A stretch of 64,000 bases of DNA. Source: JAEUTH01 sp039931675 (lineage in GTDB: Bacteria > Bacteroidota > Bacteroidia > AKYH767-A > OLB10). The notes below the pieces were generated by a model that did no database searches, was not told the DNA's origin, and saw only the letters and a program-made list of their open reading frames with translations. This document shows positions 26,273 to 35,568 of this stretch, piece by piece. The stretch covers positions 1 to 64,000 of the forward strand of contig JBDTRM010000126.1 of the NCBI GenBank assembly GCA_039931675.1, read 5' to 3'. The translations under genes were made by a program, and so were the position numbers. The stretch's first letter is position 1; each line of letters begins with the position of its first letter.

Positions 26273-27501
26273 TGGCAGTTAAAAAAGCTCCGAAAAAAGT
26301 GATAGTAAAGAAGCCTGCAAAAGCAGCTCCTAAAAAAGCAGTTCCGGTTAAAAAGGCTGCAAGCAAATCGCCAGCAAAAAAAGTTCCTGCAAAGAGTGTC
26401 AAGCCAGCAGTGAAAGTGGCAGTTAAGTCTAAGACCGTGAAAAAGGCTGCTCCTAAAAAAGCAGAAGCGCCTAAGAAGGCGGCAGTTAAAAAAAGTGTGC
26501 CGGTCAAAAAAACGGCTATTGTTTCAAAATCGAATATAAAGCAAGATACCTCCAAAAATAAGATGTTGACTAAGACTAATAACAAATCAGGCACAAAGAA
26601 ATTTGCCGAAGACAAACACAAAACTGTTGCAGCACCCGCACCAAAACCGGTTATTAAAAAGGAAGAGCCGGTTCGTATTTCGCGAAACATTAAACTTAAA
26701 AACGATCCCTCTGCCATTTTAAGGGCAATTCCAAAAGATGAGATCAAGCCTTTTACAAGGACTGACAAACAAAACTTTGCAGTAAAAGAAAAACTACAAG
26801 CCATATATTACCTGCAGCAATTAGATTCACGTGTTGACGAGATTCGCATCATACGCGGTGAGTTGCCGATGGAAGTTTCTGATTTGCAGGATGAAGTAGA
26901 AGGATTGAACACCCGCATTTCTAATTATAATGATGAGGTGGCCTCACTCCAGGAAACGATAATGAAGAAGAAGCAGGCAATCAAGGAATCCAATACGCAG
27001 ATTAAGAAATATGAAGCGCAGCAGATGAATGTGAAGAATAACCGTGAATATGATTCTCTTACTAAGGAGATTGAATTTCAGCAATTGGAAATTCAGCTTT
27101 CTGAAAAAAGAATTAAAGAATTTACTTTTGAATTAAATCAAAAGAATGCTGAATTAGATATTGCAATAAAATCGTTAGAAGAGCGCAGCGGTGCTTTAAA
27201 GCAAAAGCAAAATGAGCTGGAAGTGATCATTGGCGAAACACAAAAAGAAGAAGAGAGAATGTTGGAGGAAGCAGCAAAAGCTGAAAAATTAATTGATGTG
27301 CCTTTGCTTGCTGCATACAAACGCATTCGCGGCAGCATGCTCAACGGTTTGGCGGTAGTAAAAATTCATCGTGATGCATGTGGCGGATGCTTCAACAAAA
27401 TTCCTCCACAGATGCAGTTAGAAATCGGTCAACGTAAAAAAGTTACCATTTGTGAACATTGCGGACGCATTTTAGTGGATGCCAGTATTAATGATTGGTA
27501 G
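26272..27501 (+). CDS. C4 zinc-ribbon coiled-coil protein with Lys/Ala/Pro-rich N-terminus
   Basis: Residues 1-145 are dominated by Lys, Ala, Pro and Val in KKAAPKK-like units, similar in composition to histone H1 tails. Residues 170-345 form a long coiled coil, and the end carries a C4 zinc ribbon with C370, C373, C394 and C397. The coiled coil plus ribbon matches the CT398/zf-RING_7 family found next to NIF3 genes; usual members are about 250 residues, so the basic N-terminus is an addition. Start ATG overlaps the NIF3 stop. The tail suggests nucleic acid binding, by inference. A terminator follows at 27521. Confidence 0.88.
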   Translation: MAVKKAPKKVIVKKPAKAAPKKAVPVKKAASKSPAKKVPAKSVKPAVKVAVKSKTVKKAAPKKAEAPKKAAVKKSVPVKKTAIVSKSNIKQDTSKNKMLTKTNNKSGTKKFAEDKHKTVAAPAPKPVIKKEEPVRISRNIKLKNDPSAILRAIPKDEIKPFTRTDKQNFAVKEKLQAIYYLQQLDSRVDEIRIIRGELPMEVSDLQDEVEGLNTRISNYNDEVASLQETIMKKKQAIKESNTQIKKYEAQQMNVKNNREYDSLTKEIEFQQLEIQLSEKRIKEFTFELNQKNAELDIAIKSLEERSGALKQKQNELEVIIGETQKEEERMLEEAAKAEKLIDVPLLAAYKRIRGSMLNGLAVVKIHRDACGGCFNKIPPQMQLEIGQRKKVTICEHCGRILVDASINDW

Positions 27502-29068
27502 AAAAAATAGAATTGAAAATAAAAAAAAGGATTTCACTAAAGCGGAATCCTTTTTTTGTTTTGCAGTCAGATGTCATGCTTTTACGGGAAAAATAATAGC
27601 AATATTTTTTTTGCTGATGCTTATTCCGTTTCGCTCTTTGTGCGACTTTGATCTTAACCAGAATATTTCAACCATTCAAAGTGAGATTTTTAACCTTCAT
27701 TTTGATATTGCAAAACAATTAATCCAACAGGAAAAAAAAGTACATCCAAAAAATGCTGCCGTTATAGCCTGTGAAAATAACCTGGATTTTATGACTGCTT
27801 TTTTATATGAGCAGGATAATGATGTAAATAATCTTAAAGAACGTTCATCTCAAAGGTTGGATTTGTTAGAGCAGGAAGATGAATCATCACCATATTACCT
27901 GCACATGCAAGGTGAGATTATTTTTCAACGGGCAGTTATAAAAGCCTTGAAAAGTGAAATGTTCAGTGCCGCCCTCGATGCACGCAAGGCTTACAAATTG
28001 TTTGAAGAAAATCATGAAAAATTTCCACAGTTTAAGCCGAGTCTTAAGGGACTTGGTTTGCTCCATATCATGATTGGTTCTATTCCTGAAAATTATAAGT
28101 GGATAGTTTCGTTGGCCGGCTTGAGCGGAACCATCAAGCAAGGGATGTCAGAATTGGCCGACCTGGTAAATGAATCCGTAAAAAACAAAGAGCAGACTTA
28201 TCTTAAAAATGAAACGTTGTTGATTCTGATTTACATTGAAGTTCATTACGGAAAAGATATTCCTTATGCACTTGAATTATCAAAACTGTATGACGCAAAT
28301 TATACTTCGCCTTTAATTACTTTTTCAATTGCCAATATTTATGCAATGGCCGGAAAAAATGATTCGGTGCTGGAGACAATAATAAGCAGGAAACCCGATA
28401 AGGATGCCTATCCATTGAATTACTTAGATTATATGATTGGCACTGCAAAATTGAATAAGTTAGATAAAGATGCCTCTATACATTTCTTGAAATTTATCAA
28501 TGACTATAAAGGAAAAAGGTTTGTAAAATCAGCCTATCAAAAAGTAGCATGGATGGGTTTAATTTATGATGATACTGTTACCTATAATAATTATATAAGT
28601 AAATTAAAAAATGTAAGCAATGTATTTACCGATGAAGATAAACAAGCACAAACCGAAGCTGAAAGCGGCATTAAACCTAATGTTCATTTGCTTAAAGCAA
28701 GATTATTGTTTGATGGTGGATATTATTTAAAATCGCTTCAATTACTTGCCGGCACACCGCAATCGGAATTCATATCGCAAAAAGAAAAGATTGAATATAT
28801 CTACCGCACTGCACGTAACTTTGATTTATTAAATCAGAAAGACAAAGCAATTACATTTTATAATAGCACTATTAGTTTGGGTGAAAAAACAACATATTAC
28901 TTTGCAGCAAATTCAGCATTAAACATTGCGCAGATTTATGAAATGCAAAAGGATAAGAACAATGCAATTGCTTATTACAAAAAATGTCTAAGCATGCGCA
29001 ATCACGAATATCAAAACAGCATTGACCAAAAAGCAAAAGCAGGATTGAACAGGCTTGGCGCAGACTGA
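27479..29068 (+). CDS. TPR-containing secreted or membrane-anchored protein
   Basis: The protein has a hydrophobic segment KIIAIFFLLMLIP that looks like a signal peptide or anchor, then helical repeats. TPR-like pairs are clearest at the C-terminus, for example YYFAANSALNIAQIYEMQKD followed by NAIAYYKKCL. The start is uncertain: the ATG at 27479 lies inside the previous gene and puts 37 residues before the hydrophobic segment, and a terminator hairpin at 27521-27557 falls between. Later in-frame starts (TTG at 27611, ATG at 27617) would cut the hydrophobic segment. Function unknown; TPR proteins usually scaffold complexes. Confidence 0.75.
   Translation: MPVLMIGRKNRIENKKKDFTKAESFFCFAVRCHAFTGKIIAIFFLLMLIPFRSLCDFDLNQNISTIQSEIFNLHFDIAKQLIQQEKKVHPKNAAVIACENNLDFMTAFLYEQDNDVNNLKERSSQRLDLLEQEDESSPYYLHMQGEIIFQRAVIKALKSEMFSAALDARKAYKLFEENHEKFPQFKPSLKGLGLLHIMIGSIPENYKWIVSLAGLSGTIKQGMSELADLVNESVKNKEQTYLKNETLLILIYIEVHYGKDIPYALELSKLYDANYTSPLITFSIANIYAMAGKNDSVLETIISRKPDKDAYPLNYLDYMIGTAKLNKLDKDASIHFLKFINDYKGKRFVKSAYQKVAWMGLIYDDTVTYNNYISKLKNVSNVFTDEDKQAQTEAESGIKPNVHLLKARLLFDGGYYLKSLQLLAGTPQSEFISQKEKIEYIYRTARNFDLLNQKDKAITFYNSTISLGEKTTYYFAANSALNIAQIYEMQKDKNNAIAYYKKCLSMRNHEYQNSIDQKAKAGLNRLGAD
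27521..27557 (+). terminator. Terminator after zinc-ribbon gene
   Basis: A-run, stem GGATTTC / GGAATCC with an 8-base loop ACTAAAGC, then seven T. It lies 20 bp past the zinc-ribbon stop codon. Because the A-run mirrors the T-run, the stem extends to about 14 bp. It argues against translation of the TPR gene from the upstream ATG at 27479. Confidence 0.85.
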
Positions 29069-29141
29069 GTTGGTTTGTGCAGTTCGACTACGCTCATTGT
29101 GACAGGATTGTCATCTTTAGTTTTTGTCCGTTAACTTACAA

Positions 29142-29178
29142 TTGTCAATGGTCATTCGTCAATGGTCAATCATTCATT
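29142..29178. repeat. GTCAATGGTCATTC short tandem words
   Basis: The spacer before the O-methyltransferase gene contains two GTCAATGGTC words in direct order with near-copies of TCATTC. Further upstream (29077-29110) is AGTTCGACTACGCTCATTGT, which resembles a repeat scattered in Bacteroidota genomes. No gene is visible here. Confidence 0.5.
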
Positions 29179-29214
29179 CCGACTAATCGGAATCAAAACT
29201 CTATCTTATAAATA

Positions 29215-29856
29215 ATGAACTTTCTTGATTCAAAACTTGAACAATACATTGAACATCACACAGAGGATGAAGCTGAGCTTTTAAAAAAATTAAACCGCGA
29301 TACTTATGCACACGTGTTGCAACCACGAATGCTCTCAGGTCATCTGCAGGGGCGTGTGCTTGCTATGCTCAGCAGAATGATAAAGCCTTCGCAAATCTTA
29401 GAGATTGGAACTTTTACGGGATATTCTGCGTTATGCCTTGCTGAAGGTTTGCAGAAAGATGGCACGTTGCACACTATAGATGTGAATGAAGAATTAATTG
29501 ACATGGTGAAAAAATATGTAAGCGAATCATCATATAGTGAACAGATTAAAATCTACACAGGTGAAGCATTGAAAATTATTCCGACAATTAACTACACTTT
29601 TGATTTGGCATTCATTGATGCTGATAAAGAAAATTATTGTAATTATTTTGATCTTGTTATTGATAAAGTTAGAAAAGGCGGTTACATCATTGCCGATAAT
29701 GTTTTATGGAGTGGTAATGTGATAAAACCCAAAAACGAACAGGATGATGAAACAGAATCTATTGTTGCTTATAATAAAAAAGTGCATGAAGATAAACGAG
29801 TTCGTAATGTTTTACTGCCCGTGCGCGATGGATTGATGATATGTGAGAAATTGTAA
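29215..29856 (+). CDS. Class I SAM-dependent O-methyltransferase
   Basis: A 213-residue cytosolic methyltransferase of the Methyltransf_3 (catechol/caffeoyl-CoA O-methyltransferase, YrrM/TrmR) group. The SAM-binding glycine motif is EIGTFTGYSA starting at 63. The metal-binding aspartates are in FIDADKENY (D135, D137), and DNVLWSG supplies the following D/N pair. In this group a divalent metal orients the acceptor hydroxyl. Small-molecule catechols or the tRNA 5-hydroxyuridine wobble base are known substrates of relatives; I cannot tell which applies. It is followed by the deacetylase-like gene in the same direction. Confidence 0.9.
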   Translation: MNFLDSKLEQYIEHHTEDEAELLKKLNRDTYAHVLQPRMLSGHLQGRVLAMLSRMIKPSQILEIGTFTGYSALCLAEGLQKDGTLHTIDVNEELIDMVKKYVSESSYSEQIKIYTGEALKIIPTINYTFDLAFIDADKENYCNYFDLVIDKVRKGGYIIADNVLWSGNVIKPKNEQDDETESIVAYNKKVHEDKRVRNVLLPVRDGLMICEKL

Positions 29857-29909
29857 TCATTAAAATCAACTGTTATCTTTGAGCAAAAACAAAAACTGAA
29901 AACAGATTA

Positions 29910-31217
29910 ATGCTTTTAATCTATACCCGTCAACTCACTCCGCGTATTCATTTTGTTTTTGAGCTTTTATTGAAAGACTTGGTTGGTGTAACTTTTCAAC
30001 TTACAACTGACGAAAATCAATTCAGAAATTATGAGGCACCTAAATTCTCTTATTCAAATTCACCATTAGAAAATGAATTGTTTTTTCAATCCGTTGATTT
30101 GCTTTTTGAAAATGAAATCAAAAATCAAAACATTGAGGTTTTTGAATGGAATAGTCTTAAATCATTTTACAAAATAACAACAAGTTCAGTTCTTCCATTT
30201 GACGTTTTTGCTGCATCGTTTTATCTCGTAAGCCGGTATGAAGAATATTTGCCTTACACATCCGATGAACACGGACGCTTTCCTGCAACAAGAAGTTTAG
30301 CTTATCGCAATAATTTTTTGCAGCAGCCTTTAGTAAATCAATATGCTTCTGAATTGAAAAAAATATTGAAAGAAAAATTTCCGCAGCTTGTTTTTGCAGA
30401 AAAGAAATTTGAATTCATTTCTACGATTGATATTGATAATGCTTATGCATATATAGGCAAAGGTTTGTACAGAACCACAGGAGCAATTGCGCGTTCAGTT
30501 TTAAAGTTTGATGTAAATGATTTGAAATTAAGAAGTTCAGCATTAATACAAAAGTCAGCCGATCCTTACGATACTTATTCTTATTATTTTCAACTTCAAA
30601 GCCAATATAATTTTAAATCCATTTTCTTTTTCCTGCTTGGAGATTTTACTGAGCATGATAAAAATCTTCCATATTCGAGTAAGCGTTTTCAATCGCTTAT
30701 AAAATCAATTGCTGCTGAAAATGAAATAGGAATACACCCCTCCTACTCTTCCAATAACAAAGCAGGTCAGTTGCAAAAAGAAATTGAACGTTTAAAAAAT
30801 ATAACCGGTAAACCTGTTACAAAAAGTCGTCAGCATTTTTTGAAAATGCAATTGCCTGAAACTTACAGGCAACTTATTGCAGCAGGTATTACAGATGATT
30901 ATACGATGGGCTATGCTGAAGAAGCAGGTTTCCGTGCAGGAATTTGTTCACCATATTATTTCTTTGATCTGAAAAAAAACGAATGCACTAATTTGCATTT
31001 GCATCCGTTTGCTGTGATGGACGCAACATTGAACAGTTACATGAAACTGCCAACCAATGAAGCAATTTCATTAACTAAAAAATTAATTGATGAAGTGAAA
31101 TCCGTTAATGGAACATTCATCAGTTTGTGGCACAATGAAACAATTAGCGAAACAGGTATATGGAAAACCTGGAGAAATGTTTTTGAATTCACTGTAAAAT
31201 ATGCTTCATCACTTTAA
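29910..31217 (+). CDS. Polysaccharide deacetylase-like protein
   Basis: A 435-residue protein whose N-terminal 150 residues resemble the DUF7033 region found before NodB-type domains in Bacteroidota. The catalytic-type segment begins at FISTIDIDNAYAY, where the D-x-D aspartates would bind metal. The second metal motif of classical NodB enzymes (H-x-x-x-H/S) is probably EIGIHPSYSSN. No signal peptide is seen, so it may act in the cytosol. Genes like this often sit near capsule or lipopolysaccharide genes; here a GNAT-fold gene follows by 12 bp. Confidence 0.78.
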   Translation: MLLIYTRQLTPRIHFVFELLLKDLVGVTFQLTTDENQFRNYEAPKFSYSNSPLENELFFQSVDLLFENEIKNQNIEVFEWNSLKSFYKITTSSVLPFDVFAASFYLVSRYEEYLPYTSDEHGRFPATRSLAYRNNFLQQPLVNQYASELKKILKEKFPQLVFAEKKFEFISTIDIDNAYAYIGKGLYRTTGAIARSVLKFDVNDLKLRSSALIQKSADPYDTYSYYFQLQSQYNFKSIFFFLLGDFTEHDKNLPYSSKRFQSLIKSIAAENEIGIHPSYSSNNKAGQLQKEIERLKNITGKPVTKSRQHFLKMQLPETYRQLIAAGITDDYTMGYAEEAGFRAGICSPYYFFDLKKNECTNLHLHPFAVMDATLNSYMKLPTNEAISLTKKLIDEVKSVNGTFISLWHNETISETGIWKTWRNVFEFTVKYASSL

Positions 31218-31229
31218 AACATTTTCTGC

Positions 31230-32138
31230 TTGATCAAATATTTAAAACATACTGAAATCAATAAATCAAAATGGGATGCCACTATTAAGCAATCTCATAA
31301 CGGTTTGATTTATGCTTACTCATGGTATCTTGATATTGCATCACCGGGCTGGGAAGCTTTGATAAATGAGGATTATAAAGAAGTGTTCCCGATCACCGGC
31401 AAGAAAAAGTATGGAATAGATTATATCTATCCACCATTCTTTATTCAGCAGTTAGGATTGTTTTCATCTAAAGAAATCAATAAGCAAAACCTAAACGATT
31501 TTTTAAATGCTGTTCCTTCCAAATTTAAATTCATTGAATACAATCTTAACTGGAAAAATAATTTTCTGATAAACGGATTTGAAAGCAAAGAAAATCTTAC
31601 ACATCATTTAAGCCTGAATAATAATTACGAAAAACTTTATTCAGCATATTCCCAAAACCTGAAACGTAATCTTAAAAAAGCTGCTGCTTCAAATCTTGTT
31701 ATTGAAAAAAATATTGATGCATCAGTGCTGATCAAAATTTTCAGGGCGCATCGTGGTGCTGATATTGCAAAGCTGAAAACAAAAAATTATGAAACACTTA
31801 TAAAGTTGATTGATGAAGCAAAACGTCACAAGGCGGTTGAGATAATAGGTGTAAACCACAACAATAATATCTGCGCAGGTGCAGTATTTCTTAAAAGCAA
31901 CAATAAATTTATTTTCATTTTTTCTGCTGCCGATGAAACTGCAAAAGCAACAGGTGCGATGCCTTTTTTAATTGATTATTTTATAAAAGAAAATGCCGCT
32001 ACAGCAAACGTACTTGATTTTGAAGGCTCTAATAACATAGACCTGGCTCGTTTTTACAAAGGCTTTGGGGCTGAAGAAAAAATTTATCTGTCAATAAAAA
32101 GAAACAATTTGCCTGCACCTTTTAAGTGGTTAAAATAA
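31230..32138 (+). CDS. GNAT/FemAB-like acyltransferase
   Basis: The 302-residue protein fits the double-GNAT architecture of FemAB or BioF2-like acetyltransferases. LKRNLKKAA and VIEKNID mark the start of the second lobe, and VNHNNNICAGAVFLKSNNKFIFIFSA is the core beta sheet. The ending DFEGSNNIDLARFYKGFGAE is the common FemAB-type finish. I use a TTG start at 31230; no ATG lies near it in frame. It probably transfers an acyl or aminoacyl group onto a cell-envelope sugar or peptide, given its neighbour, but the substrate is unknown. The 12-bp gap implies one operon with the deacetylase-like gene. Confidence 0.8.
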   Translation: MIKYLKHTEINKSKWDATIKQSHNGLIYAYSWYLDIASPGWEALINEDYKEVFPITGKKKYGIDYIYPPFFIQQLGLFSSKEINKQNLNDFLNAVPSKFKFIEYNLNWKNNFLINGFESKENLTHHLSLNNNYEKLYSAYSQNLKRNLKKAAASNLVIEKNIDASVLIKIFRAHRGADIAKLKTKNYETLIKLIDEAKRHKAVEIIGVNHNNNICAGAVFLKSNNKFIFIFSAADETAKATGAMPFLIDYFIKENAATANVLDFEGSNNIDLARFYKGFGAEEKIYLSIKRNNLPAPFKWLK

Positions 32139-32209
32139 AAAATGCATTGAACATTAGCAAAACGGTTTTTATTTCCCAGTGCCCTGTCATCCTGAAAAGC
32201 TAATCTCTA

Positions 32210-34972
32210 CTACTTCAGCATATCATCAGCTTTTTTCTTTGCATCATTCACAATTCCATCCGCTTGTTTGTTAGCTTCTGAAATTACCTGGTCGGCTTTT
32301 TTATCAGTTTCTTTTTTCAATTTGAAAGAAGCTTGTTGTGCGCCAACTTTTGCCAAAGGATTATCACCGGCTTTTTTAATTAATGCATCGGCTTGTGCAT
32401 AACCTTCCTTGCGTACTTTATCCGATGCAACTTTTGCAGCATCTTTTATTTCTTTGGCTTTAATTTCAGCTTCGGCAATAAGCTTATCTGCCTCCTTGCG
32501 GGCTTCCTCTTTTCCTTTAGCAATAACAGCATCTTTAACCATTGTAACTGCTCCTTTAGCCGATTCGCCTGCATCCGTTTTGATAGTTGGTTTGGATACC
32601 GTACCGCCTATACCCACTCCCAATTTCAAAGGATCAGGTAAGGTGATATTTGATCCCAATGCTGAATTGGCTTTAGCAAGCAAGCCTGTCATAGTGCTTT
32701 GTGCCGCTGCAGGTATCAGCGATTTTGGAATTTCAAGACTCAATTTATAATCTATTGTTTGATCAAAACCATTGCTTCCCTCTATCGTTGCTTTTGTGCC
32801 TGCCAATGATGTTGTAAAAGGTTTCACGTTTACGCGGCCATCTTTGAAATCATAATTAATATTCAAATCGTTTAAGCTTAATTTTTTATACTGCTCCATT
32901 TTTAATGCATCTCCAAGCTTATTCAAAGGTTCAAAATTATTAATTGTTACACTTTTTGAACTCAGTTTACCCGAGCCGTTAAGTGAAGGAAGTACGGGTG
33001 ACATAGTTTGATCTAACTTACCTGTAACATTCAGACTTGTAGAAAATTTGCCGTTGGCACGCTCCGCAATAGGAGCAAGTTTTTTAACCGTATTAAATGT
33101 TGCAACGGTTTTCTGAATATCGAAATTGTCTATCGTCATGTTATACGCAATATCAGGTTGCTTTACATTTTTTGTTCCGTAAAGGCCACTCATGTTTACG
33201 TTTCCCTCAAGCATGTTAAAGGCTACGTTATCCATTTTTAATTCTGCATCGCGGATAGTCATTTTGCCTTTCAAATTTTCTATCACCATGTTGTCATATA
33301 AAATTTTTGCAACAGTTGCGTTCAATCCAAAGTCAATATTGGCGGGGATTTCGACTACGGTTGATTTAGTGGAAGTAGTAGTAGGAGCGGTAGTGGTAGT
33401 GGTAGTGGAACTTGTTCCCATAAATTCATTCAAATCAAGTAATGTGGAACGCACATTTAATGTTCCTTTCAAAGTTTCTTTTTTGAAATAATAAGCAAGG
33501 AAATTATCTAATGTTCCATCTGCCTGCACATCACTCTTACCTGTTTTTACATCTAAATTATTTAATGTTATATTTCTTGGGTTGAAGGTCATCATCACTT
33601 GTTTTATCAATGCACCTTGTTTGAAATCTTCGCTTTTATAATTCATGTCGCTTAATGACATTGAACCTGAAGCAGTAAAATCCTGGTATTGCTGTTTTTC
33701 AACTGCCGAGTAGCGGCCCTTGGCAGCAAAATCAGCTTTGAGTATTCCATTTAAATCTGTGCCTTTATCCATCGGAATCATGTTTTTTAAGTTGGCAAGA
33801 TTTACAGTTCCTTTCACGGTAGCATCAATATTGGGATCGCTAACGGGAGTGGTGACATGCAGCCGCGCATCAAAAGGTTCCGTTCCGAATTCTACATGCA
33901 TTTTTTTCAAATCAATAACAGTGTGGTCAGTAACTCCGTCAGGATTGTTTACTTTTAAATCAACCTGAACATTATTTAGAGCAGTTGGCAAATCGGGATA
34001 TTTAAACATCCCGTTCTCAATATTCAGATTTAAGCTATATGCAGGAATTGATTTTTCATTATAAGTTCCCTTTACAAAACCATTAGCCGAAAGTTTACCC
34101 GCACTTTTTACACTTTTAAAATCTTTTGAATACACTGCAGGTATCAGTGAAATAAAACTTTTAAATTCACTTTGCTTTACATTCCATTTAATATCCATTG
34201 TAATATCATCAGCAGGCATTGCCACATATCCATCAAAGCCAAGACCGAGTGCATTCAACTCCAAAAGATTTTCTTTGAATGTGAATTTCATGTTTTTCAT
34301 ATCCATGTCAAGATCGGCTTTGAGAGATGTCTTTACATCATTCAGATAACTTACGCCTCCTGATGAAAGATTTGTTTTTTCTATATCAGTTTTAGTGGAG
34401 AGTGTAAACAGGTCCTGGGTAAAATCACCGCTGCCGCTGTGGTTCATATTATCCATCCGCGCCTTAAACCCTGAAGAAGCATCATCATAACTTATAATCG
34501 CTTCATTGATTTCATAATGCTGCAGGGCAAGCTTGAATGATGATGATTTGCCCGCTTCATCTTTTTTAGAAGAGTCGGTTTTTGCAATGTCATAATTAGC
34601 TTTACCATTTTTCAAAACTAAAATATTGATGTAGGGTTTATCCAGGATGATAGATTTTATTTTGTATTGCGAACCTGAAATAACATCCCAGATACTTAAC
34701 TTCAATTTAAGCTGATCTATGTAAGTCAGCGTATCGCCATCAAAATCATTGATGCCGATAATTGAAAATTTATTCAGTTTAAAGGTAAGATTCGGAAAAC
34801 TGCTCAGCATGGTCAGATCAAAATCAGCAAAGTTGACCTTAGCATTTACATTGTTGTTGATTTCTTCTTTTGCTTTAGCTGCTATTTTATCTTTAAAAAT
34901 AAAAGGAACAGCAATAGCAACAACTATCAGAAGCAGGATAATAACACCAAAAATTTTCAGGAATTTTTTCAT
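32210..34972 (-). CDS. AsmA-family lipid-transport-like protein
   Basis: A 920-residue protein with one N-terminal span (residues 5-26) and a very long periplasmic region of beta-rich repeats. The opening after the span (LTMLSSFPNLTFKLNKFSI) is the AsmA N-terminal signature, and the AsmA C-terminal domain lies at about 610-790 (SGKLSSKSVTINNF, LSLNDLNINYDFKDGRVNV). AsmA relatives such as TamB and YhdP are bridge-like lipid transporters of the periplasm. The last 130 residues are an unusual Lys/Ala/Glu/Asp coiled coil of near 11-residue units (EADKLI, KEIKDAAK, ADALIKKAG). Confidence 0.87.
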   Translation of the reverse strand: MKKFLKIFGVIILLLIVVAIAVPFIFKDKIAAKAKEEINNNVNAKVNFADFDLTMLSSFPNLTFKLNKFSIIGINDFDGDTLTYIDQLKLKLSIWDVISGSQYKIKSIILDKPYINILVLKNGKANYDIAKTDSSKKDEAGKSSSFKLALQHYEINEAIISYDDASSGFKARMDNMNHSGSGDFTQDLFTLSTKTDIEKTNLSSGGVSYLNDVKTSLKADLDMDMKNMKFTFKENLLELNALGLGFDGYVAMPADDITMDIKWNVKQSEFKSFISLIPAVYSKDFKSVKSAGKLSANGFVKGTYNEKSIPAYSLNLNIENGMFKYPDLPTALNNVQVDLKVNNPDGVTDHTVIDLKKMHVEFGTEPFDARLHVTTPVSDPNIDATVKGTVNLANLKNMIPMDKGTDLNGILKADFAAKGRYSAVEKQQYQDFTASGSMSLSDMNYKSEDFKQGALIKQVMMTFNPRNITLNNLDVKTGKSDVQADGTLDNFLAYYFKKETLKGTLNVRSTLLDLNEFMGTSSTTTTTTAPTTTSTKSTVVEIPANIDFGLNATVAKILYDNMVIENLKGKMTIRDAELKMDNVAFNMLEGNVNMSGLYGTKNVKQPDIAYNMTIDNFDIQKTVATFNTVKKLAPIAERANGKFSTSLNVTGKLDQTMSPVLPSLNGSGKLSSKSVTINNFEPLNKLGDALKMEQYKKLSLNDLNINYDFKDGRVNVKPFTTSLAGTKATIEGSNGFDQTIDYKLSLEIPKSLIPAAAQSTMTGLLAKANSALGSNITLPDPLKLGVGIGGTVSKPTIKTDAGESAKGAVTMVKDAVIAKGKEEARKEADKLIAEAEIKAKEIKDAAKVASDKVRKEGYAQADALIKKAGDNPLAKVGAQQASFKLKKETDKKADQVISEANKQADGIVNDAKKKADDMLK

Positions 34973-35112
34973 AATTATTTATTGTAATTAAATGAACAGC
35001 ATTAACGGATGCCAGTGGGGATAAGTTTACACAGAAAACTCAAAATATAATTTGCTAAGTCGCCTTTTAAGAGACGGCCAAAATTAAGCCATGTATTTCA
35101 ATTAACAACAAT

Positions 35113-35143
35113 AAAAAAATCCCACCTTGATTAAGATGGGATT
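35113..35143 (-). terminator. Terminator of tRNA-Ala
   Basis: On the minus strand AATCCCATCTT pairs with AAGGTGGGATT over 11 bp around an AATC loop, followed by a T-run. It starts 4 bp beyond the tRNA 3' end. Confidence 0.92.
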
Positions 35144-35147
35144 AAAT

Positions 35148-35568
<421 letters not shown>

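Noticed and set aside
26211..26804. 197-residue minus-strand frame opposite the zinc-ribbon gene
   Set aside because: Its Ala/Phe/Thr-rich sequence is a shadow of the Lys/Ala/Pro repeats in the real gene.
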